A stretch of DNA of 37,529 bases from Rhodospirillales bacterium. GTDB taxonomy: Bacteria > Pseudomonadota > Alphaproteobacteria > Rhodospirillales > JASLLZ01. The stretch lies in the NCBI GenBank assembly GCA_030754885.1, contig JASLZL010000092.1, positions 1 through 37,529 on the forward strand. Direction: 5' to 3'. Of this stretch, positions 14,947 to 23,594 are shown piece after piece (position 1 is the first letter of the stretch; every line of letters begins with the position of its first letter). A program made the position numbers and the translations under genes. The notes beneath the pieces are model-generated. The model was given only the letters and a program-made list of their open reading frames with translations, did no database searches and was not told the DNA's origin.

Positions 14947-16059
14947 TCATGACCCTTTCTTGCTTTCCGCCGCCGGCGCCTTCATTTCGCCTTCCGGTGC
15001 CGTCCGTTTGGTGAAGGTTACTTCAAGGCGGCGCGCCGTTGCCGCCGGATTTTCCAGGCGCGCCCTAAAACCGATGTTGTCACCGGCGGGGATCTCGGCC
15101 TTGCCCGGTTTTACCGTCGACATCTGGACTTCTTCCTCGCTGGCGTCGAGGAGCACGACACGAATGAGAGGCACGGCGCGGGGTTCATCCGAAATATTGA
15201 CGATCATGCCGCGCACGACAAGGACGTCGGCTCCTTGTTCCTTCAAACGTTCGGACTTCACGTTGCGGATATCGAGTCCCGCGCCCAATGTATCGACGCT
15301 GAGCCCAACCATGGCGTAGACGGGCGCCACCGCGGGAACAAGCGCGACGATCTGAACGCGAGCGAAGTACAGCCCGGCGACAATCAGGGCCAACACCCCG
15401 ACGCCCACGGCGGCAAAAATCAAGCCGCGTCCGCCTCCCTCTACCTCGTCGTCATCGTCATCGGACGAGGTGAAAACCTCGGGAATGGGTTCGGGGTCGG
15501 GCAGGTCATCGGGATCAAGCGCGTCTTCGGGCTCGTCGTCGTCGTCGCTTGGGCCGGCGACCAGGGACTCCATCGCTTCGGGCTCGGTATCCGGCCCCAA
15601 CATGGCATCCAGTTCTTCGTCCGATAGGGATTCTTCTTCCTCTTCCGCCGGTTCTGGTTCGGGTTCCGGCTCTGGTTCTGGCTCGGGTTCTGGCTCTGGT
15701 TCTGGCTCGGGTTCCGGCTCGGGTTCGGGCACCGGCTCGGGTTCGGGCATTGGCTCGGGTTCGGGCGCTGGCTCGGGCTCCGGCGCCTCCACGAAGGCCT
15801 CGGCAACATCGGCCGAGAAGTCGGGTTCGGGCACCGGCGGCGGGGGTGGCGCGACGGGTGGCGGTGGCGCAGCAGCTGGCGGTGGCGCGGCCGCTGGCGG
15901 TGGCGCATAGGCCGGCTGCGGCTGCGGCTGTGTCTCGGCGACCGGCAGTTGCAGCCAGGTATTGCCACAGTTGAAACAGCGCACCGTATTGCCTGCGCCG
16001 TCGATGGCGCCAGGCGCGACAGTGTAGTGGGTGGAACAGGCCGGGCAGTTTATAATCAT
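14947..16059 (-). CDS. Zinc-ribbon (MJ0042-type) and DUF3426 membrane protein with Glu-Pro repeat
   Basis: A 370-residue protein in four parts. Residues 1-37 form a zinc ribbon with C5-x2-C8 and C28-x2-C31 ([12 protein letters not shown] and RCFNCGNTW). Residues 45-78 are Pro/Ala-rich. Residues 93-137 are an almost pure Glu-Pro repeat, followed by acidic segments. One membrane helix lies at about 211-232, and the rest is a DUF3426-type domain outside the cytoplasm, with an immunoglobulin-like pattern including [19 protein letters not shown]. The Glu-Pro rod probably spans space or keeps the zinc domain away from the membrane. The gene is divergent from ftsE, a frequent neighbour in alphaproteobacteria. 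The precise role is unknown. Confidence 0.85.
   Translation of the reverse strand: MIINCPACSTHYTVAPGAIDGAGNTVRCFNCGNTWLQLPVAETQPQPQPAYAPPPAAAPPPAAAPPPPVAPPPPPVPEPDFSADVAEAFVEAPEPEPAPEPEPMPEPEPVPEPEPEPEPEPEPEPEPEPEPEPEPEPAEEEEESLSDEELDAMLGPDTEPEAMESLVAGPSDDDDEPEDALDPDDLPDPEPIPEVFTSSDDDDDEVEGGGRGLIFAAVGVGVLALIVAGLYFARVQIVALVPAVAPVYAMVGLSVDTLGAGLDIRNVKSERLKEQGADVLVVRGMIVNISDEPRAVPLIRVVLLDASEEEVQMSTVKPGKAEIPAGDNIGFRARLENPAATARRLEVTFTKRTAPEGEMKAPAAESKKGS
15649..15783 (-). repeat. Tandem Glu-Pro codon repeat inside the zinc-ribbon gene
   Basis: About 45 codons encode alternating Pro and Glu through repeating GGTTCTGGCTCG-like units on the plus strand. Synonymous changes break the exact repeat, but the hexanucleotide periodicity remains and could allow length change by slippage. 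Confidence 0.85.
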
Positions 16060-16088
16060 CGGTGCTGAACTGTGTTAATATTCTGTCA

Positions 16089-16117
16089 CTTATAGGCTTT
16101 TGACCCGTTCAAGGCAA
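16089..16117 (-). promoter_or_regulatory. Candidate sigma-70 promoter of the zinc-ribbon gene
   Basis: On the minus strand, TTGCCT (16117-16112) and TATAAG (16094-16089) are separated by exactly 17 bases. The predicted start lies about 22 bases before the ATG at 16059. Confidence 0.5.
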
Positions 16118-16194
16118 GCCAGGGTGGCCCGGCGCATGGTGCTGGACGGAGAGGCTTTGCCCATGCCATTGTCCCTGCGACGGGAGCGCAAACG

Positions 16195-16941
16195 GTGACT
16201 AACGACGCCGACGACTGTGTCATTCAATTCGAGAACGTGAGCCTGCGCTATGGCCTTGGGCCCGAAGTCTTGCAAGATGTGTCGTTTGCCCTTAAGTCCG
16301 CCTCCTTCCATTTTCTGGTCGGCCCCAGCGGCGCCGGCAAGTCGTCGCTTCTGCGGCTTATGTACCTGGCCCTCAAGCCCTCGCGCGGCTTGGTCACCTT
16401 GTTCGGCCGTGACATTGCCACCACGCCGCGCCGCCAACTACCCGCCCTGCGCCGCCGCGTCGGCGTCGTCTTTCAGGACTTTCGCCTGCTTCCCCATCTC
16501 TCCGCCTTCGACAACGTCGCGCTGCCGTTGCGTGTCGCGGGTGCGCGCGAGGACGAGGTGCGCCGCCACGTCGTCGAGCTTTTGAGTTGGGTCGGCCTCA
16601 AGGATCACCTGGATGCCCGACCCCCGACGCTGTCGGGCGGCCAGCAACAGCGCGTCGCCATCGCCCGCGCCGTGATCGTGCGGCCGACGCTGCTTCTTGC
16701 CGACGAACCGACGGGCAATATCGACGACAAGATGGCCATGCGCCTGATGCACCTGTTCGAGGAGCTCAACAAATTGGGCACCGCCATCGTCATCGCCACC
16801 CATAACGAGAACCTGGTCGGGCGGCTGGTCCATTCCTGCCTGCGCCTCGACGGCGGCCGTCTGGAGGTTGATGAGACCGCCCGGGGCCCAGCCCCGGCCC
16901 TCGCGGCGAACTTGCGACAAAGCTCTGGGAACGCCGCCTGA
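16195..16941 (+). CDS. ftsE: Cell division ATP-binding protein FtsE
   Basis: A 248-residue ABC ATPase that pairs with FtsX at the septum to control peptidoglycan hydrolases during division. Walker A is GPSGAGKS at 43-50, the Q-loop is VVFQDFRLLP, the signature is LSGGQQQR at about 147-154, and Walker B with the catalytic Glu is LLLADEPTGN. The H-loop follows as IATHNE. The start is a GTG at 16195 with GGGAG eight bases upstream. The next gene begins on the base after its stop codon. A 20-residue low-complexity tail rich in Ala and Pro extends past the usual end. Confidence 0.95.
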   Translation: MTNDADDCVIQFENVSLRYGLGPEVLQDVSFALKSASFHFLVGPSGAGKSSLLRLMYLALKPSRGLVTLFGRDIATTPRRQLPALRRRVGVVFQDFRLLPHLSAFDNVALPLRVAGAREDEVRRHVVELLSWVGLKDHLDARPPTLSGGQQQRVAIARAVIVRPTLLLADEPTGNIDDKMAMRLMHLFEELNKLGTAIVIATHNENLVGRLVHSCLRLDGGRLEVDETARGPAPALAANLRQSSGNAA

Positions 16942-17823
16942 ATGTTTGCCAAACGCACCGATCTGCCGCTCGACCGTGATGCGCTGAGCCGCTATTTGCC
17001 GTGGCTAATCGCGTTCATGGTTTATATGGCGGTATTGGCCCTGGCCGGGTTGCTGGTTCTCGCTGCCATGGCCCGCTATTGGGACGCGGACGTCAGCGGC
17101 ACCATGACGGTGCAAATCCCACCCACGGGAAGCGCCGCCGACGACGACAAACGCGTGCGCGCCGCCGTCATCTTGCTGCTTGGCGAACCCGCCATCGTCC
17201 ATGCCGAGGCGATAACCGAGGGGCGCCTGATGGCGCTTTTGGAGCCCTGGCTGGGTACCGCCGAGGTGAGCGCCGACCTGCCCTTGCCGCGCCTCGTCGA
17301 CGTCGAGGTCGAACCGGGGGCCGATCTGGATATGGCGGGGCTTGCCCGCCGCCTGGACGCCGCCGTGCCCGGCGCCACGCTTGACGACCACAGAATTTGG
17401 CTCGATCGCCTGGTTCGTCTCGTGCGCTCGGTCGAGGCGCTCGCTGCCTTGGTTCTCGCTCTCATGTGTTCGGCCACCGTCGGCACCGTCGTCTTCACGA
17501 CGCGTACCGGCCTCGCCATTCACCACGACGTCATCGAGGTGCTGCACCTAATCGGCGCCCACGACGGTTATATTGCGCGCCAGTTTGCCCAGCGTGCTCT
17601 TACACTGGGCTTGCGCGGCGGCCTCATCGGACTGGCCCTCGCCGTGCCCACCTTGCTTGGCATCGGGTCCCTGGCGCGGCACATGGAGGCCGGCATCATG
17701 CCCAACCTGACACTGACGCTGACCCATTGGCTGGCTATCGTCAGTCTGCCCCTTCTGGCCGCCGCCATCGCCATGCTGACCGCGCGGTTAACGGTGACCC
17801 GCACATTGGCCAGGATGCCCTAG
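16942..17823 (+). CDS. ftsX: Cell division protein FtsX
   Basis: A 293-residue inner-membrane protein of the FtsX/MacB permease type. The first helix is at about 20-45. A periplasmic domain of about 110 residues follows, with alternating strands such as GTMTVQIPP and RLVDVEVEPG. Three more helices form the second half, including VRSVEALAALVLALMCSATV and two near the C-terminus. FtsX transmits FtsE ATPase cycles to periplasmic amidase activation. It starts directly at the ftsE stop. Its TAG stop codon is shared with the first two bases of a 266-bp repeat element, so the natural 3' region has been replaced or extended by that element. Confidence 0.93.
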   Translation: MFAKRTDLPLDRDALSRYLPWLIAFMVYMAVLALAGLLVLAAMARYWDADVSGTMTVQIPPTGSAADDDKRVRAAVILLLGEPAIVHAEAITEGRLMALLEPWLGTAEVSADLPLPRLVDVEVEPGADLDMAGLARRLDAAVPGATLDDHRIWLDRLVRLVRSVEALAALVLALMCSATVGTVVFTTRTGLAIHHDVIEVLHLIGAHDGYIARQFAQRALTLGLRGGLIGLALAVPTLLGIGSLARHMEAGIMPNLTLTLTHWLAIVSLPLLAAAIAMLTARLTVTRTLARMP

Positions 17824-18087
17824 TGTCCTGGATCAAAAGTTCGTGGCGTATACGACGGCCTTCCGAGTTCATCCGGCTAGGCGCGGGGTGCGCCGTGATG
17901 CTGGAGCATCACAAGTGCCGCGCAACGACGCCGGGGGACTTGGAAGACCGCCCTTCGGGTCGCTTTTCCCGCCGCCTCGGTGCGTCAGAAAAGCTTGCCG
18001 ATGCAAAGGCATCGCCTGCGCCTCCCTTCCTGCCGAGCGAACGGGAAAAGCGATCGTATAGGCCACGAACTTCTGATCGAGGACACT
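17822..18087. repeat. 266-bp structured element with 34-bp terminal inverted repeats (family B)
   Basis: The left arm at 17822-17855 and the reverse complement of 18054-18087 match at 31 of 34 positions (AGTGTCCT-x-GATCA-x-AAGTTCGTGGC...). The interior has no convincing gene but is rich in short hairpins: GTGATGCT-GG-AGCATCAC at 17895-17912, GGCGC/GCGCC near 17880-17894, and CGATGC/GCATCG at 17999-18014. It looks like a MITE or another non-autonomous, RNA-structured repeat. It separates ftsX from ydcF, genes that otherwise tend to be adjacent. No target-site duplication is evident. Confidence 0.75.
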
Positions 18088-18091
18088 GTCG

Positions 18092-18745
18092 ATGGTAGTC
18101 GGTGGCCGTGATCGGCGGAGCCGGGGCCGCCGCCTGATCGTGCGCCTGGCGGTGTTGGGTGTAGCGGTCGGTGCCGTATGGGCGGCCGGTTTGGTGCGCT
18201 TCGCCACCCAAATTCCCGATACCGTCGCCGAGCCCGACACCCTCACCGATGCCATCGTCGTGTTGACCGGTGGCAGCGGTCGCCTCGATGCCGGTCTTGA
18301 GCTGTTGGCCGGAAGGCGGGCGCCCAAGCTGTTCGTCTCCGGCGTTTACCGTGGCGTTGATGTGACCATGTTGCTCGACGTGTCGAAGCACTCGCCCGGA
18401 GACATCGAGTGCTGCATCGAAATCGGCCACAGCGCCGACGACACCGCCGGCAACGCCGACGAAACGGCGGCTTGGATGAAAAAAGGCGGATACCGCTCGC
18501 TGCGCCTGGTCACGTCAAGCTATCACCTGGCCCGCGCTCTGTTGGAATTCCGCCTTGCCATGCCCGACGTGACCTTGGTCCCTCATCCGGTGTTCGCCCG
18601 AACCGTCAAGCAAGACCGTTGGTGGGCGTGGCCTGGCACCGCCTCGCTGATTGTCGGCGAATTCAACAAGTATCTCCTGGTCTGGCCACGCCGCGCCGTC
18701 CACGGATTTATTGGCCGGCGAACCAAATCGGTGACGGCGCCATGA
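18092..18745 (+). CDS. YdcF/ElyC-family (DUF218) membrane protein
   Basis: A 217-residue protein with one N-terminal membrane helix (about 17-36) and a periplasmic DUF218 domain. The landmarks are DAIVVLTGGSGRLDAGLELL, the LFVSGVYRG turn, and TAGNADETAAWMKKGGYRSL followed by LVTSSYHLARALLEF. In E. coli, members of this family act in peptidoglycan, polyprenol-carrier or envelope integrity; the exact chemistry is unsettled. The ATG at 18092 lies four bases after the right arm of the family B element, and no ribosome binding site is seen between them. The gene overlaps plsC by four bases. The cluster ftsE-ftsX-ydcF-plsC is typical of Rhodospirillales. Confidence 0.85.
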   Translation: MVVGGRDRRSRGRRLIVRLAVLGVAVGAVWAAGLVRFATQIPDTVAEPDTLTDAIVVLTGGSGRLDAGLELLAGRRAPKLFVSGVYRGVDVTMLLDVSKHSPGDIECCIEIGHSADDTAGNADETAAWMKKGGYRSLRLVTSSYHLARALLEFRLAMPDVTLVPHPVFARTVKQDRWWAWPGTASLIVGEFNKYLLVWPRRAVHGFIGRRTKSVTAP

Positions 18746-19479
18746 CGGTTCTACGCTCCTTAGTCTTCAACGTGTTTTTTTTCGCCTGGTTGGCTTTTGT
18801 GCTGGTTGTCATGTTGCTGTTTCTGCCCCTGCCGCGACGGGTCATGCAGAACGCGGTGCGGGTCTGGACCCACGTCATGGGGCTTGGCCTGAAGGTGATT
18901 GTCGGCCTGGACTATGAGGTGCGCGGGCGCCAGCACATTCCGTGGGGCGGCGTCATATTTGCCTGCAAGCACCAGTCGGCGTGGGAGACGATGGCCTTCC
19001 ACATTCTTTTTTCCGACACGTCCTACGTCATCAAGAAGGAGCTTTTTGCCGTCCCTCTCTTTGGCTGGTACGCCCGCAAGTGCCAATCCATCCCGGTTGA
19101 CCGGGCCGGCGGCGGGGCGGCCCTGAGACGGTTGATCCGCGACGCCCGGATCCAGATCGCGGCGGGGCGGCCCCTGGTCATTTTTCCCGAAGGCACGCGC
19201 ATGGCGCCCGGCACGCGCGGCGCCTATCATCCCGGCGTCTTCGCCCTTTACAAGCAGGCCCGGGCGCCGGTGGTGCCGGTGGCTCTCAACTCGGGCCTGT
19301 ATTGGGGGCGTCGCCAATTCGTCAAGCGCCCGGGCGTCATGGTCATCGAGTTCTTGGAAGCCATGCCCGAAGGCCTGGACCGGCACCAATTCATGGCCGA
19401 GCTGGAAAGGCGCGTCGAAGCCGCGTCCGGGCGCCTGGTCGACGAGGCCCAGCCCCACCATCCGCCGGTCAGTGGATAA
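18742..19479 (+). CDS. plsC: 1-acyl-sn-glycerol-3-phosphate acyltransferase
   Basis: A 245-residue membrane enzyme that adds the second acyl chain to lysophosphatidate in phospholipid synthesis. The N-terminal helix is at about 7-28. The catalytic motif reads H77-QSAW-E82, a His-x4-Glu version of the usual His-x4-Asp. The glycerophosphate-binding motif is FPEGTR at 148-153, and the third motif region is APVVPVALNSG. The start ATG overlaps the ydcF stop (ATGA). The HQSAWE form is one I have often seen in alphaproteobacterial members, so activity is expected. The product is probably inner-membrane, facing the cytoplasm. Confidence 0.92.
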   Translation: MTVLRSLVFNVFFFAWLAFVLVVMLLFLPLPRRVMQNAVRVWTHVMGLGLKVIVGLDYEVRGRQHIPWGGVIFACKHQSAWETMAFHILFSDTSYVIKKELFAVPLFGWYARKCQSIPVDRAGGGAALRRLIRDARIQIAAGRPLVIFPEGTRMAPGTRGAYHPGVFALYKQARAPVVPVALNSGLYWGRRQFVKRPGVMVIEFLEAMPEGLDRHQFMAELERRVEAASGRLVDEAQPHHPPVSG

Positions 19480-19591
19480 GACTGTACACGGTGGTGAAAG
19501 ACGGGGATCGTTGGGCCAAGTCCCCGAGGCGCCAGGCGATGCCGACGCTTGGCGTGGGGATAAGCAAGGGAAAACATAAAGGGAACAATGC

Positions 19592-19620
19592 TTGACGTCG
19601 GCACCCCTATTTTGTAGGCT
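19592..19620 (+). promoter_or_regulatory. Candidate sigma-70 promoter of nrdJ
   Basis: TTGACG (19592-19597) and TAGGCT (19615-19620) are separated by 17 bases. The predicted start lies about 40 bases upstream of the nrdJ ATG. No NrdR box or B12-riboswitch core was recognised in the 188-base gap. Confidence 0.5.
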
Positions 19621-19667
19621 GGGAGGTCGGAAATCATTGTAAACACTCGCGTTCTTCGGAGACGGTC

Positions 19668-22019
19668 ATGGTCGAAGTAGCGCCCATCTCACAGCAGATT
19701 TGGGACATGAAGTATCGGCTCAAGGGGGCCGACGGGGAGCCTTTGGACAAGATCATCCCCGACACCTGGCGCCGCATCGCCCGCGCCCTGGCGGCGGGCG
19801 AGGAGGATAGCGAGCTGTGGGAGGGCCGTTTCTTCGAGGCCCTTGAGGATTTCCGTTTCCTGCCCGCCGGGCGCATCGTATCTGGCGCCGGCAGCGAGCG
19901 TGCCGTGACGCTGTTCAACTGCTTCGTCATGGGCGAAGTGCCCGATGATATGAGCGGCATCTTCGACGGCCTCAAGGAGGCCGCGCTGACCATGCAGCAG
20001 GGCGGCGGCATCGGTTATGATTTCTCAACGCTGAGGCCCAAGGGCGCTCCGGTCAAGGGCGTCGGCGCCGATGCCTCGGGGCCGCTGTCGTTCATGGATG
20101 TGTGGGACGCCATGTGCCGCACCATCATGAGCGCCGGGTCCAGGCGCGGCGCCATGATGGCGGTCATGCGCTGCGACCACCCCGATATCGAGGCCTTCGT
20201 CGAGGCCAAGGGCGAGCCCGGGCGCCTGCGCATGTTCAACCTCTCGGTCTTGGTCACCGATGCTTTCATGGCGGCGGTGAAGGAGGACGGCGCCTGGGAG
20301 CTGACTTTCGACGGCGTTGCCTACAAGACCGTCCAGGCGCGTGATCTGTGGGACAAAATCATGCACGCCACCTACGCCTATGCCGAGCCCGGGGTGATCT
20401 TTATCGACGCCATCAACCGGTTCAACAATTTGGCTTACTGTGAAACCATTCACGCGACAAACCCGTGCGGCGAACAGCCCCTGCCGCCCTATGGCGCGTG
20501 CCTCCTGGGTTCGGTCAACTTGGCGCGCCTTGTCGATCAGCCGTTCACCGAGGCGGCCGGGCTCGACACCGATGCCCTGGCGCAACTGGTCGCCACCGCG
20601 GTGCGCATGTTGGACAACGTCATCGATGTGTCGGGGTTTCCGCTTCCCCAACAGGCCCATGAGGCCAGGGCCAAGCGGCGCATCGGCCTTGGCGTCACCG
20701 GACTGGCCGACGCCTTGATCATGTGCCGGGCGCGCTACGGCGGCAGCCGGGCCGTGGCTCTGACCGAGGAATGGATGCGCGCCATCCAGCGCGCCGCCTA
20801 TCTGGCCTCGGCCGAATTGGCGGCCGAGAAAGGCTCGTTTCCCCTTTACGACGCCGAGAAATTCCTGGCCGGGGAAACCGTCGCCCGCCTTGACGCCGAC
20901 GTCCGCGACGCCATCGCGCGCCACGGCATACGCAATGGGCTTCTGACATCGGTGGCGCCGACGGGTACCATTTCGATCCTCGCCGACAACGTGTCTTCGG
21001 GACTGGAGCCGGTGTTCAGCTTTCAATACGCCCGCTACGTCCTGATGCCCGACGGCACGCGCAGCGAGGAACAGGTGAGCGACTATGCCTATCGGCTTTA
21101 TCGCCGCCTCGAAGGCGAGAACGCGCCGCTGCCCGATTATTTCGTCGATGCCCAGGGCTTGAGCCCAACCGACCACTTGGTCATGCAGACGGCGGTGCAG
21201 AAATATATCGACAGCTCGATCTCGAAGACCATCAACTGCCCCGAGAGCATGGCCTTCGACGACTTCAAGGATATTTACGCCCAGGCCTACGAACTGGGCT
21301 GCAAGGGCTGCACCACCTATCGGCCCAACGACGTCACCGGGGCGGTGCTGGAGGCCAAGACGGACGCCACCGGCGCCGGCCAGGCCGAACTGCCGCTTGA
21401 GAAGCTGGCAAAAAGCGTCAGGCCGACCGATCTCGGCGACTCTGGGCCCATTCACCAGCTGTTCCAGCCCCTCGACCGGCCCCAGGCCCTGGACGGCGCC
21501 ACCTATAAGGTGCGCTGGCCGGAAAGCGACCACGCCATCTATATCACCATCAACGACATCATCGACGACCTGGGACGCCAGCGCCCGTTCGAGGTCTTCA
21601 TCAATTCGAAGAACATGGAGCACTACGCCTGGACGGTAGCGTTGACGCGCATGATCTCGGCGGTCTTCCGGCGTGGCGGTGATGTCTCTTTCGTCGTCGA
21701 GGAGATGAAGGCGGTGTTCGACCCGCGCGGCGGCCACTGGGTCGGTGGGCGCTACGTACCCTCGCTCTTGGCCGCCATCGGCGAGGCCATCGAACGCCAC
21801 ATGATTGCCACCGGCTTCCTGGCGGCACCCGGCGAAATGGCCGAGGACCGGGGCGCCCAGCCCCAGGTCGCGGCCGTTGGCGGCGGCGAGGAAAGCGAAG
21901 ACGGCATGGCGCCCAGCGCATCCCCCTTCCGCCAGTGCCCGAAGTGCGGCCAGGCCAGCCTGGCCCGCCAGGAAAACTGCGACGCCTGCATGAGCTGCGG
22001 CTATTCGAAGTGTAGTTGA
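19668..22019 (+). CDS. nrdJ: Adenosylcobalamin-dependent (class II) ribonucleotide reductase
   Basis: A 783-residue enzyme that reduces ribonucleotides to deoxyribonucleotides using a radical made from coenzyme B12, without oxygen. The active-site triad region is N265-P-C267-G-E269, where C267 carries the thiyl radical. One member of the redox cysteine pair is in LFNCFVMG near residue 85. A phosphate-binding loop is seen in TSVAPTGTISILADN. The C-terminus holds CPKCGQASLARQENC and a CMSCGYSKCS tail, which form the zinc-ribbon and re-reduction cysteines. The length is normal. The PduO-type adenosyltransferase at 35.6 kb could supply its cofactor. Confidence 0.96.
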   Translation: MVEVAPISQQIWDMKYRLKGADGEPLDKIIPDTWRRIARALAAGEEDSELWEGRFFEALEDFRFLPAGRIVSGAGSERAVTLFNCFVMGEVPDDMSGIFDGLKEAALTMQQGGGIGYDFSTLRPKGAPVKGVGADASGPLSFMDVWDAMCRTIMSAGSRRGAMMAVMRCDHPDIEAFVEAKGEPGRLRMFNLSVLVTDAFMAAVKEDGAWELTFDGVAYKTVQARDLWDKIMHATYAYAEPGVIFIDAINRFNNLAYCETIHATNPCGEQPLPPYGACLLGSVNLARLVDQPFTEAAGLDTDALAQLVATAVRMLDNVIDVSGFPLPQQAHEARAKRRIGLGVTGLADALIMCRARYGGSRAVALTEEWMRAIQRAAYLASAELAAEKGSFPLYDAEKFLAGETVARLDADVRDAIARHGIRNGLLTSVAPTGTISILADNVSSGLEPVFSFQYARYVLMPDGTRSEEQVSDYAYRLYRRLEGENAPLPDYFVDAQGLSPTDHLVMQTAVQKYIDSSISKTINCPESMAFDDFKDIYAQAYELGCKGCTTYRPNDVTGAVLEAKTDATGAGQAELPLEKLAKSVRPTDLGDSGPIHQLFQPLDRPQALDGATYKVRWPESDHAIYITINDIIDDLGRQRPFEVFINSKNMEHYAWTVALTRMISAVFRRGGDVSFVVEEMKAVFDPRGGHWVGGRYVPSLLAAIGEAIERHMIATGFLAAPGEMAEDRGAQPQVAAVGGGEESEDGMAPSASPFRQCPKCGQASLARQENCDACMSCGYSKCS

Positions 22020-22029
22020 GGCGTTAGCC

Positions 22030-22584
22030 CTATCGCCCCGCCTTTTCCCGTGCCATTTCCAATATTTCGTGCAGCGGGCCTTCCTTGATGCCCATCTCGT
22101 CGAGGTGTTCCAAGGTGTTGGCCAGGTATTCGACGGCCGAGCCCTCGAAGCCGTGGCCGCGGGCGACGCGGCGCGCCGCTTCGTCGGGCGCCAACTTGCC
22201 GGCGTATTGCGCCTCGTTGGCGTGATTGGCAACGAAGGCCCAGGCGGTGACCCGGCCCTTGGGCAACGATAGCGTCAGGCGCTTCGCGACATAGGAATCG
22301 GTGTCGAGTTCACGCCTCCACAGATAATCCAGCGTCGAGCCGGCGTCGGCTGGGTCAATCTTGTACGCCCGCCCCCTGCACGAGCCGCCATGGTCGAGGC
22401 CGACCACCAGTCCCGTGCAATCCGGTGTGCCCCGATAGCGGGTCGAGTGAATGCAGAGCGCCCGGTGATAGCCGTATAGGAGCGCCGCCTGGCAATCCAA
22501 ATAGGGAAAATTGGGCCGCCACATGAGCGAGCCATAGGCGAAGACCCAGATATCCCCGCGTGTCTTTTCGGCCGGCCCCATCAT
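22030..22584 (-). CDS. chaC: ChaC-type gamma-glutamylcyclotransferase
   Basis: A 184-residue cytoplasmic enzyme of the GGCT/ChaC family, which degrades glutathione to 5-oxoproline and Cys-Gly. The substrate-binding loop WVFAYGSLMWRP is at about 13-24, and the catalytic Glu lies in LWRRELDTDSY. The LTLSLPKGRVTAWAFVANH segment is also typical of ChaC rather than of plant or animal GGACT. The start overlaps the upstream DMT gene by four bases (ATGA), with a second ATG one codon on. The gene is convergent with nrdJ, ten bases from its stop, with no terminator seen. Confidence 0.93.
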   Translation of the reverse strand: MMGPAEKTRGDIWVFAYGSLMWRPNFPYLDCQAALLYGYHRALCIHSTRYRGTPDCTGLVVGLDHGGSCRGRAYKIDPADAGSTLDYLWRRELDTDSYVAKRLTLSLPKGRVTAWAFVANHANEAQYAGKLAPDEAARRVARGHGFEGSAVEYLANTLEHLDEMGIKEGPLHEILEMAREKAGR

Positions 22585-23480
22585 TGCCTCGTCACCAAGG
22601 CGACGCCGAAGACCGAGACCGCCATGCCGGCCAGGGCCAAGGCGCCGAAGGTCTCATTGAACAAGGTGAAGCCGATCAGCGCCGTCACCGGCGGCACCAG
22701 ATAAAAAAGGCTGATCACCTTGGAAGCCTGGCCGCGCCTGAGCATCACGTACAAAAGACTGACCGCGCCAAGCGACAGCACCACGACCAGCCAGGTGAGT
22801 CCGAAAATGAACTCACCCGTCCAGTGGATAGAACCTGTCTCGAAGGCCAACGAGAAGGCACCGGTGAGAAGTGCCGCGGCGGCGAACTGGATGGCATGGC
22901 CCGAGCGCAGGCGCATGGTCCCGCCGTGGCGCTTTTGATAGAGCGTGCCGGCGGTAAAGCCCGTGACCGCGACACAGGCAAGCGCGATGCCGGGCAGGTC
23001 GGCCCCGGCGACGTCGAGCTTATCGGTGATGACGACGGTGACGCCGGCGAACCCCGCCACCATGCCGAACCACTGGCGCGCCTTCAGGGTCTCGCCTAGG
23101 AACGGCCCGGCGGCGAACGCGGTAAGCAGCGGCTGAAAGCCCATGACAAGGGCGATGACCCCCGATGGCAGCCCCCGGGCAAGGGCCGAAAAAAGCCCCA
23201 TGAAGGTAACGCCGTGGATTAAGACGCCGGTCATGGCCAGGTGGCCGGCCTCGCTCCTGTCGGCGGGCCAGGGCGCGCCGGTGGCAAGGCTGATCCCGGC
23301 CATCAGAACGGCAACGATGGCGAAGCGGACAAAGAGAAAGGTAAACGGCTCTGCATAAGGCAAGCCATAGAGAGCCCCCATATACCCGGTGCTCCACAAG
23401 ACCACGAAGAGCACCGGCACACAGGCGATCCAGGCGCCGCCGGAACGGGGGTCGGGGAAAACGTGGGCTGGAGGGCTCAT
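22581..23480 (-). CDS. EamA/DMT-family transporter (isolated from the tandem array)
   Basis: A 299-residue ten-helix exporter with two EamA repeats. It begins with a polar leader, then the first helix with VLWSTGYMGALYGLPYAEP, a motif typical of amino acid or metabolite exporters of the RhaT/EamA class. The FLVPPVTALIGFTLFNET block near the C-terminus is characteristic. It differs clearly in sequence from the three tandem paralogues at 3-5.7 kb, so it is not part of that duplication. It is coupled to chaC by a four-base overlap, which raises the possibility of export linked to gamma-glutamyl or Cys-Gly products; this is speculation. Confidence 0.9.
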   Translation of the reverse strand: MSPPAHVFPDPRSGGAWIACVPVLFVVLWSTGYMGALYGLPYAEPFTFLFVRFAIVAVLMAGISLATGAPWPADRSEAGHLAMTGVLIHGVTFMGLFSALARGLPSGVIALVMGFQPLLTAFAAGPFLGETLKARQWFGMVAGFAGVTVVITDKLDVAGADLPGIALACVAVTGFTAGTLYQKRHGGTMRLRSGHAIQFAAAALLTGAFSLAFETGSIHWTGEFIFGLTWLVVVLSLGAVSLLYVMLRRGQASKVISLFYLVPPVTALIGFTLFNETFGALALAGMAVSVFGVALVTRQ

Positions 23481-23594
23481 GGTCAGGGCCGGAGGGAAGC
23501 AATGGGGTCGGGCAGGCTATCTTCTCGCTCCCCATCGCGCAACGCACTATAAAGGGGACGTAAACCTTCAGCAGCGGAACCCCCGACACCGATC

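Noticed and set aside
15470-15910. A Ser-Gly-rich plus-strand frame of about 146 codons
   Set aside because: It is the complement of the Glu-Pro and Pro-Ala codons of the zinc-ribbon gene, so its composition follows from that repeat.
17397-18098. A plus-strand frame of 233 codons running through the end of ftsX and the family B element
   Set aside because: It is out of frame with ftsX, lacks protein-like composition, and the element's hairpins and inverted ends explain the sequence better.
19480-19667. A B12 riboswitch upstream of nrdJ
   Set aside because: No conserved B12-box sequence was seen; the gap appears to hold only a sigma-70-type promoter.
20025-22232. A 735-codon open frame on the minus strand opposite nrdJ and chaC
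   Set aside because: It is a mirror of high-GC codon use. The plus-strand nrdJ has all class II reductase motifs, and the antisense product shows none.
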